DNA of 64,000 bases from the NCBI GenBank assembly GCA_029721515.1, contig CM056558.1:17267240-17331239 (forward strand). The letters run 5' to 3'. The notes under the pieces are model-generated. The model had not been told where the DNA came from, did no database searches, and was given only the letters and a program-made list of their open reading frames with translations. The position numbers were made by a program, and so were the translations under genes. Shown in pieces: positions 13,170-27,800 of the stretch (the first letter of the stretch is position 1; every line of letters starts with the position of its first letter). This DNA comes from Synanceia verrucosa. Lineage: Eukaryota > Chordata > Actinopteri > Perciformes > Synanceiidae.

Positions 13170-16100
13170 GGTTAAATGGGTGAAGACAAGGTGACAAGAC
13201 AATAAAATGGACATTCATGTTCCTTTCTGAATAATGACAATACAAAATATAAATAATCTGTCTCTAATGAATTATTCATCTAGGGTTTTGTTTTGTTTAT
13301 CCTGCCATCAAAACTGCACCCTACTCAGGGAGTCATGTTCTCTGCAATGGCTCTCAGCAGCCATTATTGGATTTCTGAGGCTCGGCTCTTACTTGTGTTC
13401 TCTTCCACGCCAACAAATGAAGTGTAACACGGCACGACTGACTGAACACTCAAGGCTCGTGCGTTAAATTAGGTCAAACATTCCTCATCACTTCTCCTCC
13501 CCGTCAATGATATTCTCCTCCCAACTTTAGTGTAACGAATCTTCAATACAGAGGAGTCTGGGCTGCAAATCAAAGGTAAACACGCTGATTGATGCAGCAT
13601 TCCCTGTCTAACTGCTGCTCCTCGATCCTGGGCTAAAGGGCCTGCTAAATAAGTCCCGTCTGTCCTCTTTTCATGTCTTCTGTTCAGTAGCACATGACAC
13701 CTTGACTCATACCACAAAATGTTTGACAAATGATGGAGGCTCTCAAAGGAAATTACAGAAATAGAGGGGATGATTCATCACACTATGCAACAGCAGAGAC
13801 ATTTTTCCCGACTTTGATTATTTTCTAGTGCTGCTCCACTCAGTCCTCCAGGCCTTAAGGCCATGCCTTTCTACTATTTTAACTGTGTTATCTCTTAAAA
13901 CCAGGGGACCAGTGCACTTCTTGAAGGCAGCTTTGTTTTGGCATCCATCATCATTGGGGTGAGGTAAAAACTCCTGTTTGGAATTAAAGGCTGCTGACGT
14001 GAATATTTTACATCAGTCACCTGGAAATGCCTCACAAACAAATGTACCCCAGAGGACTCATTCTCTATTTATCTCAATCAGAGGGGGTTTTAGCTGCACT
14101 TTGGTTCAGCGGAGGCTGCCAAATCAGCTCAACATCCTCTTGCCAATTCACTTTAGAGAATGTACAGTTTTATCTCTGATGGACTGTATAGCGGGACATT
14201 GCTATGGATGAGTCAATGCAAAATGGGCTGCAGCTCAAGAAAAGTCCAGCGACTTAGTGTTTTAGCTTCAGCTAAACAGTCAGAATGAAGGATATAGACC
14301 GTAAATTTTCTGCTTTTCCAGTGGAGGTCTGTCTTAGAGCTTGCTACTCACTAATGACTGCTTAAAATACTGTGTGCAATTGAGACATGTAAACAAATAA
14401 AAAATGTGAGCTTGCATAAACAAAGTATTACATTGGTGTGAAGTTTTTTTTCCCCCCAATTCAATTCAATTTCTTTATGACATAAAATACTACACACAAA
14501 ACTAACCACGATAAAATTTGACCAAATGACCCACATGCAGTACTCATAATAATGAGCACATGACAAGCTTAACAGCATCCATGTAGGACCAAGTAGAAAT
14601 CCTGCACACTGTCCACCATGCATACCAAATCATCTTATCAACTCTTTTGCATCTCTTTGTTGTTCATTGGGTAACAAATTATATTATAAAATATTTACTT
14701 AATTGAATTCACTAATTAAGACTATCGTTATACTATTGTTAAGATAGTCAGAGCATTATTACTGCAACAAACAACTATGTGCAAATAAAGACTGTTTTAT
14801 AGTGGAGTAATATCTACCTAAGCAGATTAAGTCCCTCTGCTTAGCATGGTTATGAAAGCATGGGACCACCCAAACAAAATAAATAAATAAATAAATTGGT
14901 GCCTTAATATCTGTTTTCTAAAGGTATTTTAAAATATGTGACCTGTCTTCAGTAATATGATGAGTCAGACACTGACAACTGGGATTCAGTTGAAAGGTCC
15001 AAAAAAAGATGTGGAATTTAAGATTATTTTGCCATACCCACCAAGGTAGAGCTAATAAAGGGGATCTATTAGTCAAGTCAGATGTGGTTTGGGTGTGGTA
15101 CATCCAATCACAAAACCACAGCAGAGGCAGATTTAATCACAGCCCACAGCACAAACACACTGAAGAAGCACTGTCTCAGATGGGTGTTTGTGGAGGTTCA
15201 TGTTATTACCTACATTCTGTGACATTAATCTGTTGTTTGCCACAAGTGCGTGTAAACACATTAAAGCCATATGAGGCACCAGATTTCTGAGAAAGAAAAG
15301 AGTACACAGTCTACGATGCGAAGGGCAAACTCCACCAATTCAATTCATTCTGCTTGATAAGAACTGACAGAGTGATGAATGAACACACCCTCAAGGTATT
15401 AAAGATGCAAGACAATATTTACATTTTAAGCATATCTCGATATGCATAGCATGCTGTTCCATATAACAGCCTGTACATGCATGAAAGAGCGAGGAGAGGA
15501 GTAATTTGTGATGCTTGCTTCTCCTCTCTTGTTGAACTCTCGTTTGCTCACTGACTGTACTCATGTATGTTTGCTAGTATTTCAAAGAATGTAGGGCTTC
15601 CACAGTATGCAACAAGATGGAAAAGGGTTATTTTAAAAGGTATCAAAACCCAAAAAGAAACAATGACTTTCACATTAAATTGTATTTAAATATGCTAAAA
15701 TAATGCTGCTGGTTGCTGGTTCTCACCACTTGCAGGTTTTCCAGGCACGCAGAGATGGAAATAGCAACTTTCAGGCCAGCAACAGAAAAAAATGTCACTG
15801 TAAATAAACAGGTAGCTCAAAGAAATGCTGATACATACAGCTCCCAACACAGTGTCAGATGAATAGACCTGAGCTGACCAAAGCAACTAAAATCAAAGCA
15901 CACAGCGAAAGCTACAAGACAAGCAAAAAACTGTTTTTGCCATATTAACTTAGAGGATTTGTTGGCTAATGATAATAACCAAGTGAACTAAAGACTTCTT
16001 TAGACAAAACCCTCTTACCAACAAAGATAATGAGTGCTTCAGGCAACTCGATAAACAGGTAAACGAAAAACATAATCTGCGCATATGCGCTGCCACGACA

Positions 16101-18810
16101 CATACAGCATCAAATTGGCTCGAGGAAGGAGAGAAGAGACCTGTAATCAGCTGCAATGATTGACAGCACTCTACATCTGACCAATCAGAGAGGAGCGCCG
16201 ACACGCACTAGTAGAGTGAGTGAGGAGTTGTCATGTTGTCCGAAAGAGTTAAGCAGGCGGATATGTTGTTGAAATAAAACTTTATGGCACAATTTACCTG
16301 AGCTGCTACTCATTAGATTGGAATCTCTGTCAGCAGCCCTGATGAACATTTATTGAATGCCTTGTTTATGTCCTTTGCGTTCACCTCTGATGAAAATGGG
16401 TTGTAAAATGACCGGTTAGACATTAGTAGTAGATATTGGTAGAATATAAACTTTAGCCAAAATATTTAGCCTACAGCCTATCAATTTATGCTGTAGGGCC
16501 TCCAAATAAGATTTTGCTTCGGGCCCCAATTTGGTCAGGGGCGGCCCTGCTTAATTCAATGTCCAGCTTACAGGAATAGTTTGACACAAAAACGTGCTTA
16601 GCAATTTTCTGAGGGTTATCAACCCACCTGTCCACCAGAAATTAGCAAGTCAGTCTCACATTTTAAATTTTAGTGCCAACAGGAACAACAAAACTACTCA
16701 TTCAGATTAAATCAATGCAATTTAAGCAAAATACGAATGGAATCCACAAAACATCTCAATAGAAATCACACACCATACGTCACTACAAAACACGTGACAA
16801 AAGTTCCAAATAAGTCCATTAGCATTCCTTCTCTCATTTTATTCCACATCATGACATTGCAGTCATTACAGACTATATGGTGTGAAGTGACACGCTACAA
16901 GTAGGAAGCATTGTTATAACATGCTTTTGTCTTACACATTACCTTCTCATGCACACACCGTGCTGGAGTATGATAAGAAGCTTGATACTGTCTCTTGTCT
17001 GCTTGAAAATTATAAAGCTATCAGTTTGCAGATTTACACTGTGAAGAAATTTTCTAGTAGAAGAGGTTCCCTCCTGCATAACGAACAGTGGAAATAATCA
17101 ATGGGTGGAGTTTACAACCTGAAGTAACCTATGAAACTATTAGTTCTGCTGCTGGGTTTTTGACTAGACCATTAGGTGAGGTCTTGAAGTGCATTCACCA
17201 TGACGGGTTCATTAATTAAAAATGGTAAGAAAAGCATGAAGTTCCTCATTCCGTATAGAGGGTTCAGTCTGCTTTATGTCCTAAAAATTATGTTTTAATA
17301 GTCTGCAGCATGATGACATCCTGCATATGAAGCAGGCCAGAGTAGCCCACTAAGGAGCTATTGATGAGTCGCCAACTGCATGCAGAAATTGATAGCAAGT
17401 GGTGAGTACTTGGCAACTACCACTGCAGATTTCCGTCTTACGTTCCAAATATTTTTTTCCAGGAGAGAAGCACAATCACTGTTATTATCTCAAAAACATA
17501 TACACTTAAACAACAGCAAAATCCTGTATTTCTATTTACTGTACAAAAGTCTCCAAGTCAATCTAAGTCTTCTCTAAGGCGTCAATGGCTACTTTCAGAG
17601 CAATTAGCATTGCTTTAAAATTACAAATCAACTACATGGATGTTATAGAATTCATAAGGGGAGAAGGTTAGAATGCACCGTCAAACATTGAGTCTTTGTG
17701 GTAAAATCCCATAATAATAAGACAAAAGAAAAAGCAAGCAAAAGGCAATACATCTCATTAAATTGATCTGAACCTGCTGATTGTAGAGTTTCCAATCAAA
17801 TAACCATACCTGCCATGACTTCATTAATTATTTAGTGAGTGAGCTAATCAAAACCACTTGCTGTGCTTTAAAAATACAATAATTGTATTTATTGACTGAA
17901 ACAAATCTAATTCAAACAGCATCACCATGAAAAGGTTGTGATAATACAGAAATCCTTGCTTTGAAACCTAGATGTCAGAAAATGAATCAGAAAATGTTTT
18001 TGCCGAGCAGGATGGTCTAGTGATGCACCATAGGGGCTAATCCTGGCTGCGGCAAGGGGTCTGTTGGACCAATCACAATGTTCTATCTGTGTAGCAAGTC
18101 CTTGGGGCGGGCATAGCACGATGGAGATAGCAGAACAACCAAGATGGCTGTGGCTAACGAACAGCGCCCATTTGAATCGGCTCTGTCATTGATTTTAAGA
18201 GTCAGACTTGGGCTTTTATTTGAAAGTTGAGCAGAAAGAAACACTCAAGTCATTTGTTTTGAAGAAGGATGTGTTTGCTGTTTTGCTGACCGTTAAAAGG
18301 ATGGGGCTTGCTCTGATTGGTCATAGCGCTGGCCTGTTACGTGCAGAGGCAGTTTGAACGACAACGGTTGGTCCCACCCACAGGCTTCAACTCTGCCTAT
18401 GGACTGCCCCCCAGATTATACATTTGATGTCATCATCTGGTTTATAAGGCTACACAAATCCAACGGTAGTGGCAAATTAAAGCTGTGGCAGATCTCTGGA
18501 GAACAAGATTTTTGTTTTTAGTATTGGTATTTGGATTAAGCTTTTTTTTTACCTTGATAGCAGTGGAGGCGATCTGGATGTGGTGTAGCTTATGCAGGGT
18601 GCTTTCCCTGTCAATAAAGTAGGAAGCAGCCAGCTGGTGGAGAGCTTCCAGAGTCACAGCTGTGCCATTGGATTCACTCACTTCAGGCGTCCGACTCAAC
18701 TTCCGCTTGTCCACAAAGATCATTAATGACTCTTCCCCTGTGAATACACACAGACACATACACACACACACACACAAACACACAATTCATTAATGACTCA
18801 TCCCCTGTGA

Positions 18811-18848
<38 letters not shown>

Positions 18849-21800
18849 ATTCTCAACCCATTTACACCTGCCAGCACTCATTATACTATCACATAGGCAG
18901 ATGAACAGCACTTCTTAAAGTAGAAACTAATAAGAAACTTAGCCACGTTTGTCAGTTTTCATACTGTATAATATGTTGTGTCATTTTGTTGATAAGTCTG
19001 CAGCAACAGTAAAGTGCACAAATTGTCATGTTGTTGGAACAAGACTTTCAATATAAACAGAGTCAAAGTCTTCAGAGGACAGGACACTGACAAGCAAAGT
19101 AAGGAGTGAAGGATCGATAGAAAAATCTTTTTTAACTGCATTAGGTTTTATGGGGACTGTGGTTTTAATTTACACATTACACTATAGTGTATTATCACTG
19201 GGGATAGATAAAGGTTAGCACTTGTTTCCACCATATTTTTGAAAAAAAAATTATATATTTTAATAACCCACTTAGCTCAAACATTTTGACAACCTTGTGT
19301 TGCCAATACAAATGAAGTTACAGGAATAAGATGATGTATTTGTCTTTATTGTATGAAGATAAGCATTGATATTTTGTCTTCTTTCAAGACATTGATATAT
19401 TATTTTCTAAAAATAATATTGTGAATGAAAACCCACATTAGATCATAAGATCAGCAAGATCTTTTTCTTGTTTTTTTTGGGTGGATGTATTTTCAGTTAT
19501 AATGAGGAATCACTGTGGAGTTCAGCATATATTGTAACACATTGCTCAGTTAAATTACTTTGACATTGGCTAAAGGTGATACTGCAGCTTTCAGTATGTC
19601 AGGCTACACTTTCTGTTGTACTTTCTTTTGTTTGTGCAGCACATAGGGTACCAGATTCCTTTCAGTCAATTTTAAATCAAGTTGTATTCATCATGGCTTT
19701 GAGAGTTTAAACGCCAGAGACAAAAGATGAAAAGAGCCAGCAGAGATGCTGGGAGGAGATTCTGCAACAGATAGCAAGCCACGAAAGCTTTAAATTTATT
19801 GTTATGGACACAGAGGATTTTCTCAAAAAAAACAAACAAAAAAAAAAAAACTTTACATGTTGAAACAGAGTATGAGCTTAAAAAAACACAAACAATCCCA
19901 CAGCTGAGACAATATTTAGTCAAATATTAGTTGTTTGAGCACACAGGGGCTTCACAGACAGTATGTTTAACTACTATATTTACCCTTTTATAAGATTATT
20001 ATTGACAACTTGCCTTCATTTGACAGCGGGTGATTCACCTGTGTTAGAGCTGGATGACAAGATCCCACAGTGGTCACTTCAGTTTGCCCAAATATTTCCA
20101 AGAACTGCTGCTGCAGGAAGTACTGTACAGTCAGAACATGGAATAAAACTCTCTTAAGCCCTTTTCTAAAGTTTGGATTTATCATAGTTAATTGGACATA
20201 TTGGGAAGCATGACCTGTTCTCATGCGGATCCACAGTTCTGATTCATTAAGAACTTCATGATTGTGATATTTGAATGGATTTTGGAAAGGAGATGTTCAG
20301 AGGCCTCCAAGTAAATATTTACTATTTATAAAAAAACACAGTACAGTGAATACAGAGCCAGGTTCCTCAATTCAAGGACTATGTACCCACTTTTAACACT
20401 TTTTTTTTCTTTCTTTCTTTCTCCCTTGTTAAAGGTGCAAATTCAGAATTCTGTGCATAACTGCAGCAACCAACAACTATTTTCTATGTAGCGCTATAGA
20501 GATGTGCATGTTGGTGCATGTGAGTCACATTGTGTGTACCCCAAATGGTCGGCACTTTGCACTACGCTCATGTAGTGGTTAGTGCTGTTAATCAAGCCTT
20601 GACCCACAGGGCTGTTGCAGAAGTGAACATTTTCAGCTCTTTCCACACTGTTGCAGTTGTTAGCTGCTCTCCACCAGCTCAGCTGTCAACCTGCTGAGAG
20701 CTGTGTGGAGGCAATCCTTCAATCAAAGATATGATCTGCATTTAAAATTTAGCACATTTCAGGTAGGTTATTAAGAGCAAAGAGAACCACAGGCTGTTTA
20801 CTTTATTTACCTCCGAGGGTAGCGGAGAGCAGGAAGTGGGTTCCGTATTTCCTGATAATGCTGTCAGTGATGGCGTTGAGACTGGGCCTTCTGCCCAGCT
20901 GCCTAATAGTCTGGAGGAACTCGGGGTCCAGTGGCAATGAAAAGCCATTGTTCTCTTGTCTCTCCAGGGCCAAGCTGTTCACCTTCCAGCGGCCAAACTC
21001 CCTGCAAAGTCAAAGAAAAACATGCTAAGAGTAAGGACACACAACACATGCTGCATGTTGGCACATTTGAGAAAGGACACAGGTCCAACAGAAGCAGCAC
21101 ATCACACTTTATATGAACAATGCAAAGACTAAATGCAGATAGTCAATCGAACAGTGTTCCGCATCTTGAAAAAGGAGGATAATGAGGCCAATTGTTGTGA
21201 TTTTAAAGTGGACAAAACACAGCCGGAGGAGCTCATATTCAGATCTTTTCCTTGCCAGATGTAAAACATGATGTCTACACAACTTCTAAGTGAATCTGGC
21301 GGACCACTCTTTGGAAAATGATTGTGTAACTGCTGAAACATAGCACCTAAAAAAAGGATCATGCTATTATTAACTGTTTAACTACTATTTGTGGAGAATC
21401 ACACCAAATTTTTTTCACTACAAAATTTCTCTGAGATGGAAATAGAACAAGCATAAGAACTTAAATTGTTGTGCACATTAATAAACCTTACAAGTATCCT
21501 TTATTTCTTTTTCGTGTCTCAAAACAATTTACTATATTCATTCTGCTTTTACATACTAAGTAGAAGCAATTGTGTTACCAATGGCAAAGGGTTTCATGCT
21601 ATTTTCAGACAATTGTTTTGCACCAAAGTGAAAATCACTGTGTTTCTCCACCGATTTTAAATAATGACGCAATCTTTTCTGATCTCAAGTGCTTGGACAG
21701 GCTATAGTCATGGATGCAGTCTTGCTGCTTCCAGAGCCTATTTGGAGGTAACAAGCTTCATCAAGTCGTTTGATATTCAGCCTGGCCTTGGAGGTTGCCA

Positions 21801-24800
21801 GCTGCCTTTATCTCCCAAATGCACACTGAGTGTTGCTGCTTGATGCATAGATTAGCGCCATTCAAATGTAGCTGGTAATAAATATGGCTCTACTCCTACT
21901 TAGGAGGGGAGACATTGAAGACCTTTCTGTTTTTTGGGAAAAAAGGACCACAAATGTTTGAATGTGTTTTTACTGCAATAGGTGACATTTACATGTGAAA
22001 ATACCACAGTATGCCAAATTGTGGCTGTGACACAGCTCTGATTTCCATACATATATCTAAATAGTAAGGCAACTAACCTATATTAAAGTATTGTAAGTAT
22101 AAAAAATAATTACAATGACACAAGTGAAAATTCTGACAGCTGAACTTCTTCAGCGCCTCTATTCCCACTTGCCACAAAGATAAAGGCATTTATGGCAGTA
22201 TGGGAAGAAGTAGAGGATACAGAGTTATCATATTTTTTCAGGTCTTGACCAAAAAAATGTTTATTTTTTTTAATTTTGAAAACTAGATACGGAGTAGAAT
22301 TACCACTGTCAATGTAACGAGACAAGTCCACACTACCAATGAGGCAATGAAATAATTAGTGCTGACATTAGTTACTTTGGAGAGAATCAACCATAAATTT
22401 ATACACCTCTCCACATTCAGTCATTTTCATTATGTTGATTTAATTATGCAAAAATGCAGTCTGGAAGATGCTGTAACAAGACAGATGGGTAGAGAACTCC
22501 CATCTGAATCTTCTCAATATTTGGATACCAGTTTCACAGTGGCCAACATGACAATGGCCTATGAATTGAGAATTGAGATCTTGTGCACATATCCTTTCAA
22601 AATATTCACTTGCATTTAAGCTCTGGTTTGGTCTTCACCAACTCCAGAGGAAGAAAAAAATAATAGACTATTTGTCCAAGTAGAGTTACTGTGCACTTTC
22701 AGGCCTTAATATATACTATATGGCTTTTTGGTTGGTATCTGCCATTTGGAGATGGGCAAATAAAGACAGGGCAGGGTTTATCAAAGCTTGTCTGCTGAAA
22801 ACAGCTGCTGCTGCTATCGGATTGATAAAGGAGACCATACAGTAAATGTAATATCAGTGTCGCAAGGATGAGCTAAAACTGTGAATTGCAGGTGGGTAAT
22901 GGTTATCTGTGGGTTGATTGATTAGTAGGGGTTAAATAAGCCATCACTTGTTACATCAGGTTATTTTGCTTAATTTCATTCACTGAATTATCCAAATACA
23001 GACATCCTAATCATTTATTTTATATATGTGGAGTACCAATTTTTAAGAAAATATGCTACATGGCAAAGAAATGATCTTCAGCATTAATCTATATCTAATC
23101 TAATCCTTCGTATGCAATATGCTCTTGCAAAAGGTGGACAGACATACTCTAATGTGAGATGGCTTTCAAGAACACAGGACTGCAGCAGCTTCAGTGCTGT
23201 TTTACAGCATAATACTGACAACCACTGCATGCCTGAAATACCATCATGATATGGTATCTGTGAAGTGATATTCCACCTTCAAAAACATAGTTTTTTTCAC
23301 ATTGCTTGCCCTCCTACTTTGTCATGTAAAGCTAATTCCCTAAGGTATTTCTCTCTGTACCATACATGCAATCCCCATGACCCTACAGATGCGCACAACT
23401 CCCTTGTGCAAAGGCATTTGCCCACACACATGCATCCAGACACCCTGCAGCTGCATACATCTGAACAAAGCTGCCCTTGCTGCAATAACTTTGCTTTCGC
23501 CCAGAATATTGTACAGCCCCCATGGGTGCGGGCCAGCTGCCAATCAATTTCTCACCAATAACCATGACCCCCTGAGAAAAATACAAAACAGAAAACAGCT
23601 CATTAAGGCCTTTTTCATGTCTGTGTTTCTCTATAACGAGCGGCCATTAGTGTTTCTCTCTGTCCGTTGGGGCTGGCTAAAGAAGGGAGTAGCGGAGAGA
23701 GAAAGACGGAGGACAACACAATGCCTTGCTGTGCTGCTCTCTGATGGACATTTGTGTCATTTATGAAGGAGACAGCACAAACACACACACATATACACAT
23801 AAATCTGTTGTGGAAGTTTTCAGTCTGCCCTCACCTTCTGCATGACAAGCACATACACACCAAAGATCTTGCATTTCATGGAAGACTGCAGGTTTATTTC
23901 ACCCTTTACACCTCTCAGTGAGATGCTGAGTGACTGAAATAGCAGACACACAGGTTTATTTCACCTGAAGCAGTGTGCAGCAGGGGGGCTCGCTGCACAT
24001 CTACCTGTCTGCACAACCTCTGAGTGAGCTGGAGCATTGTGCACCAGGAGGTGAGGAGTTGCAGGAGCTACAGAGACTGTGATCAGAGGAGCGGATTGGT
24101 AGAGGATTTCTGCTACCTGTCCATCACAGCCCAGGTGTTTCAAATCCATCACAGCGAACAGGAAGCCTGAAGGCGCTGCTTGATGCCCAACATAACATTC
24201 CTGGGATTCAATCTGCAGATACAGTCAAAACATGCTACCCAGCACATCAATTCAGATTGTGGCAGTTATGTGCAGGATGCGAGAGAGCAGCATAATGTTA
24301 TCTGCTGAGCCATGTTAACAGGGAAATTATCGAACAAAATTTGGCACATCATGGTGTATTTCAATAACAAGAGGGCACAAAAAAATCAATTTCCCGGCAG
24401 CAATCTGAAAACATGAAACTGCCTTTCGGCTCAAAATAGTTCAAACTTTTTGCATCAAAATGGCTTTTTCCTTTTGTTCATGCAACAAGTACAATGTTAT
24501 GCTGAAACTGTGTGTGATATTGTATATCACATAAACAAAACGGTGGCAATGGCCCACATACACTAGAGCAGCCTTGATGTCATTACTCTTTGTGAAAAAT
24601 ACCGAAGGGAGTGTCTATATAAAGGCTTTCTGCAGGGTGAAAGCCTGACCCTCTGGTTAATAAAAAGCCCACAAGCTATGTCACCACAGCTTCATAATTC
24701 TGTTAAATGACTGGGAACCACACAGGGCCACGGATATGTTTCAGGCCAAAGCATAATAAATTAGGTTAAAGTAATACATTGTCAATTTCGAATCGTGCAT

Positions 24801-27800
24801 GAATATAGTTGTTTTTCACTATTAAGCCAAACAACTTTATGGCCCATTTATGAATGAAACATTGATGTTTATCACATATTTGCATATTCGTGCAAGCTAT
24901 CCATGTGTAGCACATCCATTGGGAAGAATCTTTTACCTGTTTTCCACCAAAAGGAACCTAGTGCTTAGTTGGTTCACTTGCATTCCTCCTTAGCATGAGT
25001 CACTTTCCCACTGGCAAGGAGAGCCAGTCAGAGCCATGTCATTACATCACTGAAAAATGTCAATACGTCACAGCAAAATCAAAACAATTGTATTGACACT
25101 GGTGCTGTTTCCATGGCCGAAAAAAAAAAAAAAAATAGTTACTGGCTACCTGCCTTCGTCATAATCACTTCGAGCGGTGACTCTGTTTGAGAACAAGTTC
25201 TATCATGGCCGCGAGCGAGACGGAGGTCGCCTATCGTCTCGGCACATTCATGATCATGGTACTGGCAGTTCAGGATTTCAGAGTGCAACAGTTTGTGCAA
25301 AACTTCTGTGTGTCCCAGGAGTCCTTTCAGTTTTAAGCACCAGGGACCGATGCTTAGGCTGTGGAAACACAAAGAACTGGTGCTAAGTCAGGCTCTGGCT
25401 CTGAACCAGCACTGGAACCACTCTGGTGGAAAAGGGGCATTTGTGTTCACAAGTTCATTATGGTTCTTGTGTTAATCATTTCTCCTGCTTGCGTGTGTGT
25501 GTGTGTAGCATGATTCGCTGCAATATGTTCTCACCAGCTCATCACATACATGTCTTGTTTATGCCTCTGGACAGCACTTTATTTCAGCCACTATACTTAC
25601 TCTTAGCATAACAAAGTTTAAAAAGCGAAATCAATTATTGTAGAAAGTAAAGTAAAAACGAATTTGAAACTTATGACATGGGACACGTCTCTCACAGCTG
25701 TCTCATCATGTGTCTTTTACCTTTTTAAACACCACAGTCACTCCCGCATATTTTCTCTGAGCATTTACAACTGCGGCGGATGGGTTTGAATTATAGACAA
25801 TGTAAAGCCTGTGCCTCATACTTGTGCAAAAGGGTGCTTTTTGTTGTGGCATCACACACTGACAGCTGACAAAGCCATCCCAGGGATGGGAATGTGCTGC
25901 ATTGTATGTCAAACTTAGGGACAGGATGTAAAGGTTAAAAGTCAGGGAGAGGGCATAAGCATGATCTGTATTTCACTGTTAGATCTTACATGTTGAATAA
26001 GCGGCATGGGGAATAATCATGTGGCTTCTTTACCCTGGTATTACTATAAAAATGTACTGTACACAACTGTATTATTTAATGTTTGTGCTTAGAGTTAAAT
26101 CCATGGTAACACAGAAATTAATTTGACAGAATAACAACACTTGTTAAATTGCCAGCATATGAGATGAAATTGTGCGAGGTTAAAATGTTTTAGTGTGTCC
26201 GACAGAGTTTGCATGTATGCACACGTTAATTTTTAAAACAATATAATTTAGGCTTAAATCCCTCTATGGCTGCAAGTTAATTATGTTGATTTCTCTGTTG
26301 CTGCTCTCTCAATCATGCTAATGTTAATGTGGTGAGCGACAAAGCATTCACATTTGAACCCATCATTAGGCCATTTGAATGTCTCAGACAAAGATGAAGT
26401 TAAAAAAAGAGGGCAAGAATTGTCTTTGCAGGTGTTCAGAATATGCACACACACTGTTTCAAACAGGAAGCTGATTAGATCTAAAGATATATTTTTCCAT
26501 TTTTCTTTTCCTCACCTTTTTACTGTGATAGTATAATGACTTTACAGCAGTTGGGTCCAAATCGTTAAGTCCCGAATATACTTGTCCAACTGCATAATAT
26601 GGTATTCAACTCCGTAACCATGGAGACCCCCTGAGCCCTCACAGTTCTCCATCGTGGTACAGGTGTTGTGCTACAGTAAGCACCCCTGCCATGAAATGCA
26701 TCCCCTTGTGGGTCTATAGGCATATAAGCCATATTACATTTCATAGATCAGAAGGCTATTGTTTCAACCTACATGAGTAGCTTATATACAGGTTAATCCA
26801 ATGAAAAGCACATACTTCTGAACCTAGGAATCGCAAGGAAAGCTGGATTATATTTAGCCTTGTGAAACACAAGTCAAATACATTCAACTTGCTAAAAAAT
26901 CCATTTTATTCATTTAGTAATTATGGCTGGGGCATATTTCCACAGAACATACTGAAAGACTGTAAGCAACCGATGTTCTTCTCTTCTATTTCCCTCACAA
27001 ATAATGAAATCATTAAATAGTATTTTCTCCTGCGAATTGCTTCACTTTCCGAGGAGGTGCATTTCACGACAGAGCTGCTTTCTGTTAACCTGACTCTTGC
27101 CAGCTGAATGTAGTTCATCCTAGCTCCACACATTCATCTGGGTTTGCTCCACTGGAGATGGATTTCAGAAGGCGGGGCCTTATCAAACATCCTTGGATGT
27201 GATTAGATAAACCAGTTGTTCATCATCTTTAATGACGTGCTATGTAAACCACTCGCCTCGTCGAAACCAGCCTACGCTGATGAGAGTGACCATCCTCATC
27301 ATCATCAAAGAATGAATATGCGATAGATTCAACAACACATTTGAAATAGCAGAATCAGTGTCGACGCATGATTGCTCGCTGCAAGCCGCCATTGTTGTCT
27401 GAATCAAACAGTCATTTCTCCGCTACGTCACATCTATGACAATTCCGCCCAGTGATCCTGATTGGCTCAATCATTTTTTGCTCCCTTGGAGTCCTTCCTA
27501 TCAGATGTGAGTCCAGATGGATGTGTGGAGCTAGGCGGAGTGACTTTCAGCTGGCGAGATTCAGGTTAGATTTCTGTGGCACAACCCCGAACGTGTTGTT
27601 TTTAGAGGACCAATCAGAGCCCTTGCATCCCCGTTTTTTAAATTATTTGACTGGATCAGTGAAGTCACCTCTGACTTCATGCTGTATTGATCCTTTATTT
27701 AGATTTAAATCTTCGCCTTTTATTGCACATTACAATTTTGTTATTTGAGGTCTAAAACCAGACAATACTGTCACCTAAAAAGTTAGTTTTTCATAGGCAT

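Larger units (their letters stand above)
5469..18552 (-). other. brinp3 intron 4 (13.1 kb)
   Basis: No exon is supported inside. It holds a degenerate GACCAAGACC-type repeat (5950-6365), a fold-back element (9285-9517), (CA)n at 9874-9913, compound (TA)n at 11247-11371 with an inserted LINE-tail scrap, (TA)n at 13117-13165, a hAT-like terminus near 16480-16545 and a candidate dispersed repeat at 18000-18420. ORFs in 7.7-8.8 and 11.6-12.0 kb look like chance. Confidence 0.85.

Noticed and set aside
14452..14500. AATTCAATTCAATTT stretch as a dispersed repeat copy
   Set aside because: Only the short starting phrase is present; the typical continuation is missing.
18755..18847. possible CRISPR-like array from the repeated CATTAATGACTC units
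   Set aside because: Only two copies occur, in CA microsatellite, within a vertebrate intron; it is a local duplication.
20811..21001. MACPF signature as evidence of a pore-forming toxin or immune effector
   Set aside because: The whole exon series matches BRINP proteins, which share the MACPF fold but are neural secretory-pathway proteins without known pore activity.
23377..23766. 129-residue ORF in intron 2
   Set aside because: No protein family is recognised and both strands are open; it could be a conserved non-coding element but that cannot be tested here.
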